A DNA stretch of 64,000 nt from Poriferisocius sp965200775 (GTDB lineage Bacteria; Actinomycetota; Acidimicrobiia; Acidimicrobiales; Bin134), in assembly GCA_965200775.1 (NCBI GenBank), contig OZ241383.1, forward strand, positions 1,302,001 through 1,366,000. Direction: 5' to 3'. This document shows positions 41,981 to 51,108 of the stretch, one piece after another (position 1 is the first letter of the stretch; each line of letters starts with the position of its first letter). Under the pieces are notes generated by a model. It saw only the letters and a program-made list of their open reading frames with translations. It had not been told where the DNA came from and searched no databases. Position numbers and translations under genes: made by a program.

Positions 41981-42982
41981 GTGTCTCGTGTGTTCTCGGG
42001 AATACAGCCCTCCGGCGGTATGCACCTCGGCAACCTGCTGGGTGCGCTGCGCAACTGGGTGGCCTACCAGCACGAGCACGACGCGGTGTACTGCGTGGTT
42101 GACCTCCACGCTCTCACCACCGCTCCCGACCCGACCGAACTCCGGGACAACACCCTGGCAGCGGCCACCATGCTCATGTCGGTGGGCATCGACCCCGAGC
42201 AGTCCACGCTTTTCGCGCAGAGCGCGCTGAGCGAACACAGCGAGCTGGCCTGGATGATGGAATGCACGGTGGGTTTCGGCGAGCTGCGACGCATGACCCA
42301 GTTCAAGGACAAGTCGGATCGGGCCGACTTCGTGTCTGCCGGGCTGTTCACCTATCCCGCTCTGCAGGCTGCCGACATTTTGCTGTACGACACCGACCTG
42401 GTGCCGGTGGGCGACGATCAGCGCCAACACATCGAGCTATGCCGGGACATCGCCGAGCGGTTCAACCACCGCTACGGCGACACGTTTGTGGTGCCGGCTC
42501 CGGTCATCCCCGGTGCCGGGGCCAGGGTCATGGACCTGCAAAGCCCCACCGACAAGATGTCCAAGTCGCTGGAGTCGCCGGGCACCATCGGGGTGCTGGA
42601 AGACCCCGATGTGGTGACCCGCAAGTTCAAGCGAGCGGTTACCGACAGCGACAACGAGGTCCGCTACGACCCAGCAACCCAGCCCGGCGTGTCGAACCTG
42701 CTGGGCATATTGGCCTCGGCCACCGGAACAACGCCCGAGGCGGTGGCCGGGGAGTACTCCCAGTACGGCCCGCTCAAAGCCGACACTGCTGCCGCTGTGA
42801 ACGAGCTGCTCACCCCGATCCGGGACCGCTACCGAGAGCTGTCGTCCGATCCGGCCGAGATCGTCCGGCTGCTCGATGCCGGGGCCGACAAGGCACGCGC
42901 CGTTGCCGCCGCCACCCTGCAGCGGGCCCGGTCCAACGCCGGCCTCGTCCCCCGTACCCCCACTCCCCTGTCCAACTCCTGA
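41981..42982 (+). CDS. trpS: Tryptophanyl-tRNA synthetase
   Basis: Class I aminoacyl-tRNA synthetase charging tRNA-Trp. 333 residues. The HIGH-type motif is PSGGMHLGN near residues 9-17 and the KMSKS motif is DKMSKSLESPG near residue 190. GTG 41981 was chosen because it gives the family N terminus (SRVFSGIQPSG) and has a TAGCTT box 7 bases upstream; a frame open to 41843 runs into scpA. An epoxide hydrolase gene follows after 8 bases. Confidence 0.96.
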   Translation: MSRVFSGIQPSGGMHLGNLLGALRNWVAYQHEHDAVYCVVDLHALTTAPDPTELRDNTLAAATMLMSVGIDPEQSTLFAQSALSEHSELAWMMECTVGFGELRRMTQFKDKSDRADFVSAGLFTYPALQAADILLYDTDLVPVGDDQRQHIELCRDIAERFNHRYGDTFVVPAPVIPGAGARVMDLQSPTDKMSKSLESPGTIGVLEDPDVVTRKFKRAVTDSDNEVRYDPATQPGVSNLLGILASATGTTPEAVAGEYSQYGPLKADTAAAVNELLTPIRDRYRELSSDPAEIVRLLDAGADKARAVAAATLQRARSNAGLVPRTPTPLSNS

Positions 42983-42990
42983 GGAGCGTC

Positions 42991-44118
42991 ATGTCCGAGA
43001 TCACCCCGTTCACCGTCGAGATCACCGACGAGGCGCTGGAAGACCTCCACCGCCGCCTGGCCGCAACCCGCTGGCCCGATCAGCTTCCCGACGCCGGCTG
43101 GGATTACGGCGCAGAGATGGGCTACATCGGTGAACTGGCCCGCTACTGGGCCGACGAGTACGACTGGCGGGCAGCGGAGGCCGAGCTGAACCGGCTCGAC
43201 CACTTCACCACCACCATCGACGGCCAGAACATCCACTTCATCCACCAGCGCTCGCCCCACCCCGACGCCTACCCGCTCATCATCAGCCACGGCTGGCCGG
43301 GAACGGTGGTGGAGTTCCTCGACATAATCGGCCTGCTAACCGAACCCGACGACCCGGCCGATGCGTTCCACGTGATCGCCCCCTCGCTTCCCGGCTACGG
43401 CTTCTCCGGGCCGACCTCCGACCGAGGGTGGGATGCCACCCGCACTGCCAAGGCGTTCGCCGAGTTGATGGGGCGCTTGGGGTACGAGCGCTACGGTGCC
43501 CAAGGCGGCGACTGGGGATCGTTCATTTCCCAGAACATCGGGCGCCACGACCCCGACCACTGTGAGGCCGTCCACCTCAACTTCCTGTTCGCAACCGCTC
43601 CCGAGGACGGACCCGGCGAGCTCACCGAAGACGAACAGGCCGGGCTGGCCCGCACCAACCTCTACTTCACCGAGGGTGCGGGCTACATGCAGATTCAGAG
43701 CACCAAACCTCAGACATTGGCCTACGGGCTAACCGACTCACCGGTCGGCCAGCTTGCCTGGATCGCCGAGAAGTTCCTGGCCTGGACCGACAACGACGGC
43801 ACCATCGAATCGGCGGTGAGCCGTGACCGTCTGCTAACCAACATCTCGCTTTACTGGTTCACCGCCACTGCGGGATCTTCGGCCCGCATGTACTACGAGG
43901 TGACCCACTCCGGAGGGTCCTTCGGCGAACCCCTCGACACTCCGTTGGGAGTTGCCAACTTCCCGATGGAGATCCTTCAGGCACCCCGCCGCTGGATGGA
44001 AGACCAGTACAACATCGTCCACTGGACCGATATGGCCGAGGGAGGCCATTTCGCGGCGATGGAGGAGCCCGAGGCTCTGGCCGGCGACATCCGTACCTTC
44101 TTCCGCCGCTTCCGATAA
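42991..44118 (+). CDS. Epoxide hydrolase, alpha/beta fold with EHN domain
   Basis: Soluble epoxide hydrolase of 375 residues. The N-terminal EHN domain occupies about 5-110 and the alpha/beta hydrolase follows. The nucleophile is D174 in GGDWGS and the catalytic histidine is H353 in GGHFAAMEEP; oxyanion HGWPG lies near residue 96. Similar proteins include juvenile hormone-type epoxide hydrolases; substrate unknown. ATG 42991 has GAGGAG upstream and follows trpS closely. Confidence 0.92.
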   Translation: MSEITPFTVEITDEALEDLHRRLAATRWPDQLPDAGWDYGAEMGYIGELARYWADEYDWRAAEAELNRLDHFTTTIDGQNIHFIHQRSPHPDAYPLIISHGWPGTVVEFLDIIGLLTEPDDPADAFHVIAPSLPGYGFSGPTSDRGWDATRTAKAFAELMGRLGYERYGAQGGDWGSFISQNIGRHDPDHCEAVHLNFLFATAPEDGPGELTEDEQAGLARTNLYFTEGAGYMQIQSTKPQTLAYGLTDSPVGQLAWIAEKFLAWTDNDGTIESAVSRDRLLTNISLYWFTATAGSSARMYYEVTHSGGSFGEPLDTPLGVANFPMEILQAPRRWMEDQYNIVHWTDMAEGGHFAAMEEPEALAGDIRTFFRRFR

Positions 44119-44133
44119 GGGCCGCCACTGGCC

Positions 44134-45525
44134 ATGGCGAACAGGATCCCCTCACTGCCCCAGGGCCTGGCCGCCCGGGCCGCCCGGAGCGCCGGACGGC
44201 TGTCCCAGAGGCTCGGACGGGGCGGAGGCACCTCCGTTCCCGGCTTGCTGCTCACACGGTTGCGCCCCGAGGCCACCGCCGAGATGGCATCGACCATCCC
44301 CGGCGGGGTGGTCATGGTGTCCGGCACCAACGGCAAGACCACCACCGCCCGTCTGGTGCGAGCGGTACTCGACGCCTCGGGAACCAAGGTGGTGGCCAAC
44401 ACCGCCGGGTCGAACCTGGAGCGGGGGGTGGCCACCGCCCTGCTCAACGCCGAAGGGGCCGACACGGCCCTGTTCGAGGTCGACGAGGCCGCTCTGCCCG
44501 CTCTCATGGAGCAGATCCGTCCACGGGTCATCACGCTGATGAACCTGTTCCGGGACCAGCTCGACCGCTACGGGGAACTCGAACATCTCGTGGAGCGGTG
44601 GCGGGAAGCGGTGGCCGCTTTCGACCCCGACAGGGTGGTGGTGTACAACGCCGACGATCCGGCCATCGCCGAGATCGCCACCGGGCACCCCAACACCGTG
44701 TCCTACGGCATCGAGGACGCCCGGGTGGGGCACGACCGTCTCCCCCACGCAGCCGACACCACCGAATGTCGGCGCTGCGGGGCCCGCCTTCACTACGACA
44801 TGGTGACCATTGCCCACCAGGGCAGGTGGTCGTGCCCGGCCTGTGGCCTCGACCGGGGCCAACCCGATGTGCAGGCCATAAGGGTGGAGCTGTACGGAAT
44901 GGACGGCCAGCGCCTGGGCATGGTCACACCGCAGGGCCCGATAGAGGTGTCGTTGCGCCTGCCGGGATTGCACAACTCCTATAACGCCATCGCCGCCGCT
45001 GCCACCGCGTCTGCCATGGGGCTGCCGCCGGAGTCCATCGGTTCCCCTCTGGCCAAACGAGGTGCAGCGTTCGGGCGGGCCGAGCGCACCCAGGTCGGGG
45101 GCAACCAGGTGACCACGCTCTTGGCCAAGAACCCGGCGGGGGCCAACGAGAACATCCGCACCATCCTTCTGGAGGACCGCCGGTTTCACCTGCTTGTGCT
45201 GCTCAACGACCGCACCGCCGACGGCCAGGACGTGTCGTGGATCTGGGATGTGGACTACGAGCTGCTGCTGGACAGCGATCGGCTGGGTTCGATCACGGTG
45301 GGGGGCGACCGGGCCTACGACATGGCCCTTCGGTTCCGCTACGCCGGTCTCGACCCCGACCGGTTCGGTGTGGTTCTCCCGGTTGCCGACGCCCTCGACG
45401 CCGCTCTCGACGCCGCCGGTCCCGACGGGTCGCTGTTCGTGCTGCCCACCTACACCGCCCTGTTGGAGTTCCAGGGCGTGCTCACCGACCGGGGGCTGGC
45501 CCCCGCGTTCTGGGAGGACCGATGA
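44134..45525 (+). CDS. murT: Lipid II isoglutaminyl synthase subunit MurT
   Basis: Mur-ligase-like subunit that, with GatD, amidates D-iGlu of lipid II in peptidoglycan synthesis. 463 residues: P-loop GTNGKTT near residue 66, a four-cysteine zinc ribbon (CRRCG...CPACG) near residues 211-233, and the C-terminal DUF1727 domain. Overlaps gatD by 4 bases. The pair is typical of Gram-positives including actinobacteria. Confidence 0.95.
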   Translation: MANRIPSLPQGLAARAARSAGRLSQRLGRGGGTSVPGLLLTRLRPEATAEMASTIPGGVVMVSGTNGKTTTARLVRAVLDASGTKVVANTAGSNLERGVATALLNAEGADTALFEVDEAALPALMEQIRPRVITLMNLFRDQLDRYGELEHLVERWREAVAAFDPDRVVVYNADDPAIAEIATGHPNTVSYGIEDARVGHDRLPHAADTTECRRCGARLHYDMVTIAHQGRWSCPACGLDRGQPDVQAIRVELYGMDGQRLGMVTPQGPIEVSLRLPGLHNSYNAIAAAATASAMGLPPESIGSPLAKRGAAFGRAERTQVGGNQVTTLLAKNPAGANENIRTILLEDRRFHLLVLLNDRTADGQDVSWIWDVDYELLLDSDRLGSITVGGDRAYDMALRFRYAGLDPDRFGVVLPVADALDAALDAAGPDGSLFVLPTYTALLEFQGVLTDRGLAPAFWEDR

Positions 45526-46268
45526 GCGGCGCCCCTCCCTCGATCCGGCTGTGTCATCTGTATCCCGATCACCTGAACATCTACGCCGACCGGGGCAACA
45601 TCGCCGTGCTCAACCGGCGCCTGGCCTGGCGGGGATTGTCCATGGAAGTGGCCGAGGTGGGGCTGGGCGATCCCATCCCCGACGACTGCCACTTCTACTA
45701 CCTGGGTGGTGGTCAAGACCGCGACCAGAAGCTGGTTGCCGAGGACTTGGCAGCCAAGGCCGATCCCATCCGCCGGGCGGCCGGCGACGGGGCGGTGGTT
45801 CTCGGGGTGTGCGGCGGCTATCAGCTACTGGGGTCTCACTACGTGGCCGCCGATGGTCGGGCGATGCCCGGGATCGGACTGCTCGACCTGGAGACCACCG
45901 CTGGGGAGAGCCGGCTGATCGGCGACGTGGTGCTGGCCGTGTCCCTCAACGGGAAGTCCGGCGCGGTGGTCGGTTACGAGAATCATGCCGGTCGCACCCA
46001 CCTGGGCCCGGGCTGCACCGCTCTCGGTCGGCTTCACCAGGGCCATGGCAACAACGGCGAGGACGGCACCGAGGGAGCGGTAAGCGGTCGGATCGTGGGC
46101 ACTTACCTGCACGGGCCCCTGTTGCCCAAGAACCCCTGGCTGGCCGATACCCTCTTGAGCTGGGCCTTGAGCTGTGCCGGCCGACTGGTGGAGCTGGAGC
46201 CTCTGGACGATGGCCTCGAACTGGCCGCACGCAAGGTTGCGGCGTCACGAGCAGGGAAGAAGCGATGA
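45522..46268 (+). CDS. gatD: Lipid II isoglutaminyl synthase, glutaminase subunit GatD
   Basis: Glutamine amidotransferase supplying ammonia to MurT. 248 residues. The nucleophile is C97 in GVCGGYQLLG and the partner histidine sits in TYLHGPLLPKNP. ATG 45522 in an ATGA overlap with murT; overlaps the next gene by ATGA as well. Confidence 0.95.
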   Translation: MSGAPPSIRLCHLYPDHLNIYADRGNIAVLNRRLAWRGLSMEVAEVGLGDPIPDDCHFYYLGGGQDRDQKLVAEDLAAKADPIRRAAGDGAVVLGVCGGYQLLGSHYVAADGRAMPGIGLLDLETTAGESRLIGDVVLAVSLNGKSGAVVGYENHAGRTHLGPGCTALGRLHQGHGNNGEDGTEGAVSGRIVGTYLHGPLLPKNPWLADTLLSWALSCAGRLVELEPLDDGLELAARKVAASRAGKKR

Positions 46269-47221
46269 CCTCGGAAACAACAAGCCCCAGACCGATCATT
46301 ATCGACACCGACCCTGGCCAGGACGATGCCATAGCCATCCTGGCCGCGCTGGCTGCTCCCGAGCTCGACGTACTGGGCATCACCACGGTGGCCGGCAACG
46401 TACCCCTGGAGCTGACCGCCCTCAACGCTCGCATCATCTGTGAGGTGGCCGGCTGCTCCGATGTTCCGGTCTTCGCCGGGTGCGACCGCCCGATGCGACG
46501 GAGCCTGGTCACCGCCGAGCACGTCCACGGCAAAACCGGTATCGACGGCGCCAACCTGCCCGAGCCGACCATGGCCCTGCAACCCCAGCACGCTGTGGAC
46601 TGGATGACCGAAACGCTGCTGGTCGCCGGCGAGCGGGAGATGACCATATGCCCGGTGGGGCCGCTCACCAACGTGGCAACCGTGCTGGAAGCCACACCCG
46701 AAGCGGCTCGGGCCATCAGGGAGATCGTATGCATGGGCGGAGGGTTCTTCGTGGGCGGCAACACCTCGCCCACCGCCGAGTTCAACGTCTTCGTGGACCC
46801 CGATGCTGCCCAGATCGTTCTCCACTGCGGCGCGCCGGTAACCATGCTGCCCCTCGATGTCACCCACAAAGCGCTGATGACCCGAACCTGGATCGACAAG
46901 GTGCGAGCCCTGGGCTCTCGCACCGGAGCGGCCGCGGCCGGGATGCTCGAGTTCTACGAGCGGTTCGACATCGACAAGTACGGCACCAGCGGCGGCCCCC
47001 TACACGATCCCAACGTGATCGCCTACCTGCTGCGCCCCGATCTCTACCAGGGGCGCCACTGCAACGTGGAGGTTGAAACCGACTCCCCCCTCACTCTGGG
47101 CATGACCGTGGTGGACTGGTGGGGAGTCACCGACCGGCCCCCAAATTGCCGGTTCATCACCGAGGTGGACTCCGAAGGCTTCTACGAACTCCTCCTCACC
47201 CTCCTGGCCCGCCTGCCCTGA
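46265..47221 (+). CDS. Inosine/uridine-preferring nucleoside hydrolase
   Basis: Cleaves ribonucleosides to base and ribose. 318 residues, DTDPGQDDAIA at 14-24 binding Ca2+, the conserved GPLTN near residue 133 and an H-D...NVIAYLL stretch for the leaving-group histidine. ATG overlaps gatD by 4 bases, so it is carried in the murT-gatD operon although its pathway is unrelated. Confidence 0.93.
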   Translation: MTSETTSPRPIIIDTDPGQDDAIAILAALAAPELDVLGITTVAGNVPLELTALNARIICEVAGCSDVPVFAGCDRPMRRSLVTAEHVHGKTGIDGANLPEPTMALQPQHAVDWMTETLLVAGEREMTICPVGPLTNVATVLEATPEAARAIREIVCMGGGFFVGGNTSPTAEFNVFVDPDAAQIVLHCGAPVTMLPLDVTHKALMTRTWIDKVRALGSRTGAAAAGMLEFYERFDIDKYGTSGGPLHDPNVIAYLLRPDLYQGRHCNVEVETDSPLTLGMTVVDWWGVTDRPPNCRFITEVDSEGFYELLLTLLARLP

Positions 47222-47249
47222 GATCCCCGCCCCGCTCCAAGAAGTTGCC

Positions 47250-47265
47250 GAACTCGGCCGAGTTC
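47250..47265. terminator. 16-base perfect palindrome between convergent genes
   Basis: GAACTCGGCCGAGTTC can fold as a 6-bp stem with a GGCC loop on either strand. It lies between the ends of the nucleoside hydrolase and CoA-transferase genes, so a bidirectional terminator is the simplest reading; there is no U run. Confidence 0.35.
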
Positions 47266-47305
47266 TCCTGAGCAGATAGCAGAAGATCCTCGGCGGTAGG
47301 AATAG

Positions 47306-48478
47306 TCAACCCGAGCTGGGGGTGAGCAGGTCGATCTCGTCGTCGGTATAGCCCAGCTCGGCCAGAATTTCGCGGGTGTGGTGGCCGGGGTGGGGAGGAC
47401 CGGTGCCCACTGCGGTGGGGGTGTTCGAGAAGGTGACGGGCAGGCGCAGCACAGCCACCTCTCCGCTGGTTGGGTGGGGGACCATTGAGAAAACGTTGAG
47501 GTGCTCCACCTGGGGATCGGCAAACGTCTCGTCCACGGCCAGCACCGGGCCACAGGGACAGCTCGCCGCATTGAACCGTTCCACCCACTCGTCGGTGGTG
47601 GCCTCCGCCAGACAGCGCTCGATTATCGCGGTCAGCTCCTGGAGGTGAGCGGTGCGGGCATCGCGGTCGTTGAAACGAGGGTCGTCCGCCAGCTCGGGCG
47701 CGCCCAGTGCTACCGCAAATTCGTTCCATCTTGTCAACGGGGCCACGTTGACGTGCCCGTCAGCGGTGGCGAACGTGCCTATGGGCACGATGGTGGGGTG
47801 GTTGTTGCCCGCTTGCCGGGGCACCACCCCGTCGGTGAGCCAGCGCACCGCCTGAAAGTCCATAAAGTTGATTGCCGCTTCCAACAGCGACGTGTGAACC
47901 CACTGGCCCTTACCTGTGCGTTCCCGGACCAGCAGCGCGGCCAGCACCCCCTGGGTCAAAAACGTGCCCGCCGCGGTGTCGGCGATGGCGATGCCCACCC
48001 GCCATGGCCCGGCGCCGGGCGGCCCGGTCACGCTCATCAACCCGCTCAACCCCTGAGCGATCTGATCCACTCCGGGGCGGTCGGCGTAGGGCCCGTCTTG
48101 GCCGAACCCCGACAGGCTGGCGTACACCAGCCGGGGGTTGCGGGCCGACAACACCTCGTAGCCGATTCCCAACCGGTTCTTGACCGCAGGCCGGTAGTTC
48201 TCCACCACCACATCAGCCCTGTCGGCAAGGCGGAAGAACGCCTCCCGAGCCAGGTCGTCGGTCAAATCGAGAAGCATCGACCGCTTGTTGCGCTTCAGAT
48301 TGGCGCTGTCCGACCCACCCAGATCACGGCGGTGGGGGTTGCCCACCATGACGACATCGGCTCCCATGTCGGCCAACTGGCGGGTGCAGGTGGGACCGGC
48401 CCGGGCGGAGGTCAGATCCACCACTCGCAGACCGTTCAGCGGCCCGTTGCCCGGCTCGGCTCGGCGATACACAGACAC
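47306..48478 (-). CDS. CaiB/BaiF family CoA transferase
   Basis: Family III CoA transferase of 390 residues, moving CoA between organic acids. N-terminal GLRVVDLTSARAGP, the DVVVENYRP segment and GPYADRPGVDQIAQGLSG are family marks; the catalytic aspartate is expected in the last of these (near residue 155). Substrate unknown. GTG start at 48478 preceded by GAGG. It borders a set of acyl-CoA and organic-acid genes on its right. Confidence 0.9.
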   Translation of the reverse strand: MSVYRRAEPGNGPLNGLRVVDLTSARAGPTCTRQLADMGADVVMVGNPHRRDLGGSDSANLKRNKRSMLLDLTDDLAREAFFRLADRADVVVENYRPAVKNRLGIGYEVLSARNPRLVYASLSGFGQDGPYADRPGVDQIAQGLSGLMSVTGPPGAGPWRVGIAIADTAAGTFLTQGVLAALLVRERTGKGQWVHTSLLEAAINFMDFQAVRWLTDGVVPRQAGNNHPTIVPIGTFATADGHVNVAPLTRWNEFAVALGAPELADDPRFNDRDARTAHLQELTAIIERCLAEATTDEWVERFNAASCPCGPVLAVDETFADPQVEHLNVFSMVPHPTSGEVAVLRLPVTFSNTPTAVGTGPPHPGHHTREILAELGYTDDEIDLLTPSSG

Positions 48479-48583
48479 CGTGCTACTACTACCTCATGGC
48501 CCGGCAACAAGGCACGACAAATGCGGTAAACCCAGACCGCCGGGGTAACCCAGCCCCGCCCGAAGGGTTCGCGAGCGGACCGG

Positions 48584-48589
48584 TAGAAT
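48584..48589 (+). promoter_or_regulatory. TANNNT -10-like box of hypothetical gene 48606
   Basis: TAGAAT lies 16 bases before ATG 48606, so the predicted transcript would have a leader of roughly 10 bases rather than none. Confidence 0.35.
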
Positions 48590-48605
48590 CAGCCTGAATC
48601 GCACT

Positions 48606-49283
48606 ATGTCCTCGGTTGCCGCTTTCTTCTCCTTCCTGCTCATCATGCTGGCGCTGGCCACCCTTGCCATCATCCTGGACTGGATGGGAAAACCCATCCG
48701 ACGAACCTTCCGACCCCGGACCACCGGCACGCCTGGGTGGCTGCTGACCGACTCCCCCGTCGAAATCCCCGCCCCCATCGAACCCCCCTCTGTTGGCCAA
48801 GAACCCGCCCTCATCGACCCTCCTGCTCCTGGCCAAGAACCCGCTCCCATCGAACCCCCCGCTCCTGTAGTGGCCCGAGCCGATGAACCCGAACCGGTGC
48901 AAGAGGTACGCGGCCAGCCCGCCGAACCCCTGCCCGTCGCCCCGCTCGCCTCCGGCCCGCCCACCGTCGAGACCATCCACCCGCCATGGCAGGCCGGCGA
49001 CTCGGTGTACAAACCCACCACCCGGGGCACCCCACCGTCGATCGCCACGGTACGGCGGCGCTACTGGAGGAACCTCTCGGAACGTGAGGGCTCCGTGGTG
49101 TTCGGGGAGGCCAACCGAACCCTCATGGCCATCGGGCAGGCCCCGCAGCGCTTCAACCCACGCCTCGGCGCCAACGAGGAGCTGAGCCTGCCCGAACCGA
49201 TGCTGCGGTACCGCTGGGCCACCAAACGCAACCCTGTCCCCACCTGGGGAGACAAGGGGCTCGACCCCTTCGCCAAACCATGA
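48606..49283 (+). CDS. Membrane-anchored protein of unknown function
   Basis: 225 residues: one N-terminal transmembrane helix (about 4-27), a basic stretch, about 85 residues of Pro/Glu/Ala repeats (PAPIEPP, GQEPAPIEPP type), then a domain of about 85 residues containing YWRNLSERE and RWATKRNPVPTW. I do not recognise the domain. It overlaps the next gene by 4 bases, so the two probably work together. Confidence 0.75.
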   Translation: MSSVAAFFSFLLIMLALATLAIILDWMGKPIRRTFRPRTTGTPGWLLTDSPVEIPAPIEPPSVGQEPALIDPPAPGQEPAPIEPPAPVVARADEPEPVQEVRGQPAEPLPVAPLASGPPTVETIHPPWQAGDSVYKPTTRGTPPSIATVRRRYWRNLSEREGSVVFGEANRTLMAIGQAPQRFNPRLGANEELSLPEPMLRYRWATKRNPVPTWGDKGLDPFAKP

Positions 49284-49738
49284 GCAGCCTGCCCACGTTC
49301 AGCGACCAGTTCGCCGATGGAGCCGAAGTGGTCATCCACGACGGCGAGGAGGTGCATCCGCTGCTGCGTTTGGCAGTCTCGAATGGCACCAGGGTGCGGG
49401 TGGAGCGCATGGCGGCCCGATCCGACCGCCGCCAAGCCCTGAAGCTGGCCGCTGTGGACGGCGAGATCGAGATACACGGCGCCACCGCCGAGATCATTTC
49501 GTTGTGGGCCGACACCAGCCCAACGGAGGTTGAGCTGATCGTGAGCGGCGACCGGGTCCGCCGCCTTGAGATATGGAACGCCTGGGACCTGGGTGGCCTG
49601 GAATCAGCGTGGTTGGGCAACGCCGGAATGGTTATCACCCACCAAGAGCGCCACCTTGCCCTGCATTGCAGCGACGGCATCGGAGCACCCAACTTCACCG
49701 ACCTGCAGGTTCACGTCTCGGTGGCCCCACCTCGATGA
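49280..49738 (+). CDS. Protein of unknown function
   Basis: 152 residues, soluble by composition, apparently beta-rich (alternating hydrophobic stretches such as GEIEIHGATAEIISLWAD and ALHCSDGIG). No family recognised. GTGA-type overlap with the preceding membrane-anchored gene. The last 25 bases of the gene are duplicated 66 bases downstream. Confidence 0.7.
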   Translation: MSSLPTFSDQFADGAEVVIHDGEEVHPLLRLAVSNGTRVRVERMAARSDRRQALKLAAVDGEIEIHGATAEIISLWADTSPTEVELIVSGDRVRRLEIWNAWDLGGLESAWLGNAGMVITHQERHLALHCSDGIGAPNFTDLQVHVSVAPPR

Positions 49739-49813
49739 GAAAGGCAAACCCCCACCCCCGGCGGCACCAACACAACCCGCGTCTCGGTGGCCCCGCCCCG
49801 ACAAGGAAGGCAA
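49714..49813 (+). repeat. 34-base direct repeat (49714-49747 and 49780-49813)
   Basis: Both copies start CGTCTCGGTGGCCCC and end AAGGCAA, with a few substitutions between. The first covers the stop codon of the upstream gene; the second lacks the stop because TGA has become a CAA-type codon. It looks like a small tandem duplication that has drifted. Confidence 0.75.
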
Positions 49814-49824
49814 GCTGGTAGGCC

Positions 49825-51081
49825 ATGGCCATTTCCCTGGACGACCTTGCCGCCAACACCTCTTTCACCCAGAACGTGAAAGGGCAGGTGACCTTCCTCC
49901 CCGAACCGGAGCGAGCTTCCCGCTGGACCCCGGTGATCTCGGTTGACGACCACATCGTGGAACCCCCCGACTCGTTCACCGGCCGCTTCCCCGCCAAGTA
50001 CGCCGACGACGCCCCCCGGCTGGCCACCCTCGACGACGGGTCTCAAACCTGGCTGTACGCCGGTCACTCGCTACCCAACGTGGGGTTCAACGCGGTGGCC
50101 GGGCGGCCGGTCAGCGAGTACAGCTTCGACCCCGCCCGCTTCGATGACATGCGCCGAGGCGCCTGGGACATCCACGCTCGCATCGCCGACATGGACCTCA
50201 ACGGTGTGTACGCCTCGTTGTGCTTCCCGTCGTTCCTTCCCGGATTCTGCGGCCAGCGTTTCCAGCAGCTCACCGACGATCCCGACCTAGCCCTGGCCGC
50301 TGTACGGGCGTGGAACGACTGGAACATCGAGGAGTGGTCGGGTGCCTACCCCGACCGCATGATCCCGTGCCAGATCACCTACTTCCTCGACCCCGAGGTG
50401 GGTGCCGCCGAGGTGTACCGCAACGCCGAGCGGGGCTACCGAGCCATCAGCTTCTCGGAAGCGCCCCACTCCCTGGGGTTCCCGTCGCTGCACTCCGGCC
50501 ACTGGGACCCGATCATGGCGGCGTGCGAGGAGACGGGAACGGTGGTGTGCCTGCACGTCGGCTCCTCGGGAACATCACCGGCCACCGCTCCCGACGCCCC
50601 CTCGGACACGGTGGGGGTGCTGTTCTTCGGGTACGCAATGTTCGCCGCTGTGGACTGGCTCTACTCCAAGATCCCGGTCCGCTTCCCCAACATCAAGATC
50701 GCCCTCAGCGAGGGGGGCACCGGATGGGTGGCCGGCCTGCTCGACCGCCTAGAGCACGTCCGCAAGTACGACTCCATGTACGGCACCTGGAACGACGTGG
50801 ACCTGTCACCGGCCGACACCCTCCGTCGAAACTTCTGGTTCTGCGCCATAGACGACCCCTCGGCCTACGACCACCGCCACTACATCGGGATACAAAACCT
50901 GATGGTGGAGTCCGACTACCCACACGCCGATTCGAGCTGGCCCGACACCCAGGCGCTGCTGCGAAGCCAGCTCAGCGGGGTTCCCGACGATGAAGCGGCT
51001 CACATCTGCTGGGGCAACGCTGCCGAACTGTTCCGCCATCCGGTGCCTGATTCGGTGGTCGCCGACCCCGACAGCTTCTAG
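49825..51081 (+). CDS. Amidohydrolase-2 family protein
   Basis: Metal-dependent hydrolase or decarboxylase of 418 residues, related to amidohydrolase-2 proteins such as aminocarboxymuconate-semialdehyde decarboxylase. Metal ligands are suggested by SVDDHIVEPP near residue 43, CLHVG near residue 247 and SDYPHADSSWP near residue 368. Substrate unknown. AAGGAAGG precedes the ATG. Followed 27 bases later by an acyl-CoA synthetase, so both may belong to one catabolic operon. Confidence 0.88.
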   Translation: MAISLDDLAANTSFTQNVKGQVTFLPEPERASRWTPVISVDDHIVEPPDSFTGRFPAKYADDAPRLATLDDGSQTWLYAGHSLPNVGFNAVAGRPVSEYSFDPARFDDMRRGAWDIHARIADMDLNGVYASLCFPSFLPGFCGQRFQQLTDDPDLALAAVRAWNDWNIEEWSGAYPDRMIPCQITYFLDPEVGAAEVYRNAERGYRAISFSEAPHSLGFPSLHSGHWDPIMAACEETGTVVCLHVGSSGTSPATAPDAPSDTVGVLFFGYAMFAAVDWLYSKIPVRFPNIKIALSEGGTGWVAGLLDRLEHVRKYDSMYGTWNDVDLSPADTLRRNFWFCAIDDPSAYDHRHYIGIQNLMVESDYPHADSSWPDTQALLRSQLSGVPDDEAAHICWGNAAELFRHPVPDSVVADPDSF

Positions 51082-51108
51082 GGGCCCGTCTTTGAGGCCG
51101 ACCTCGTC

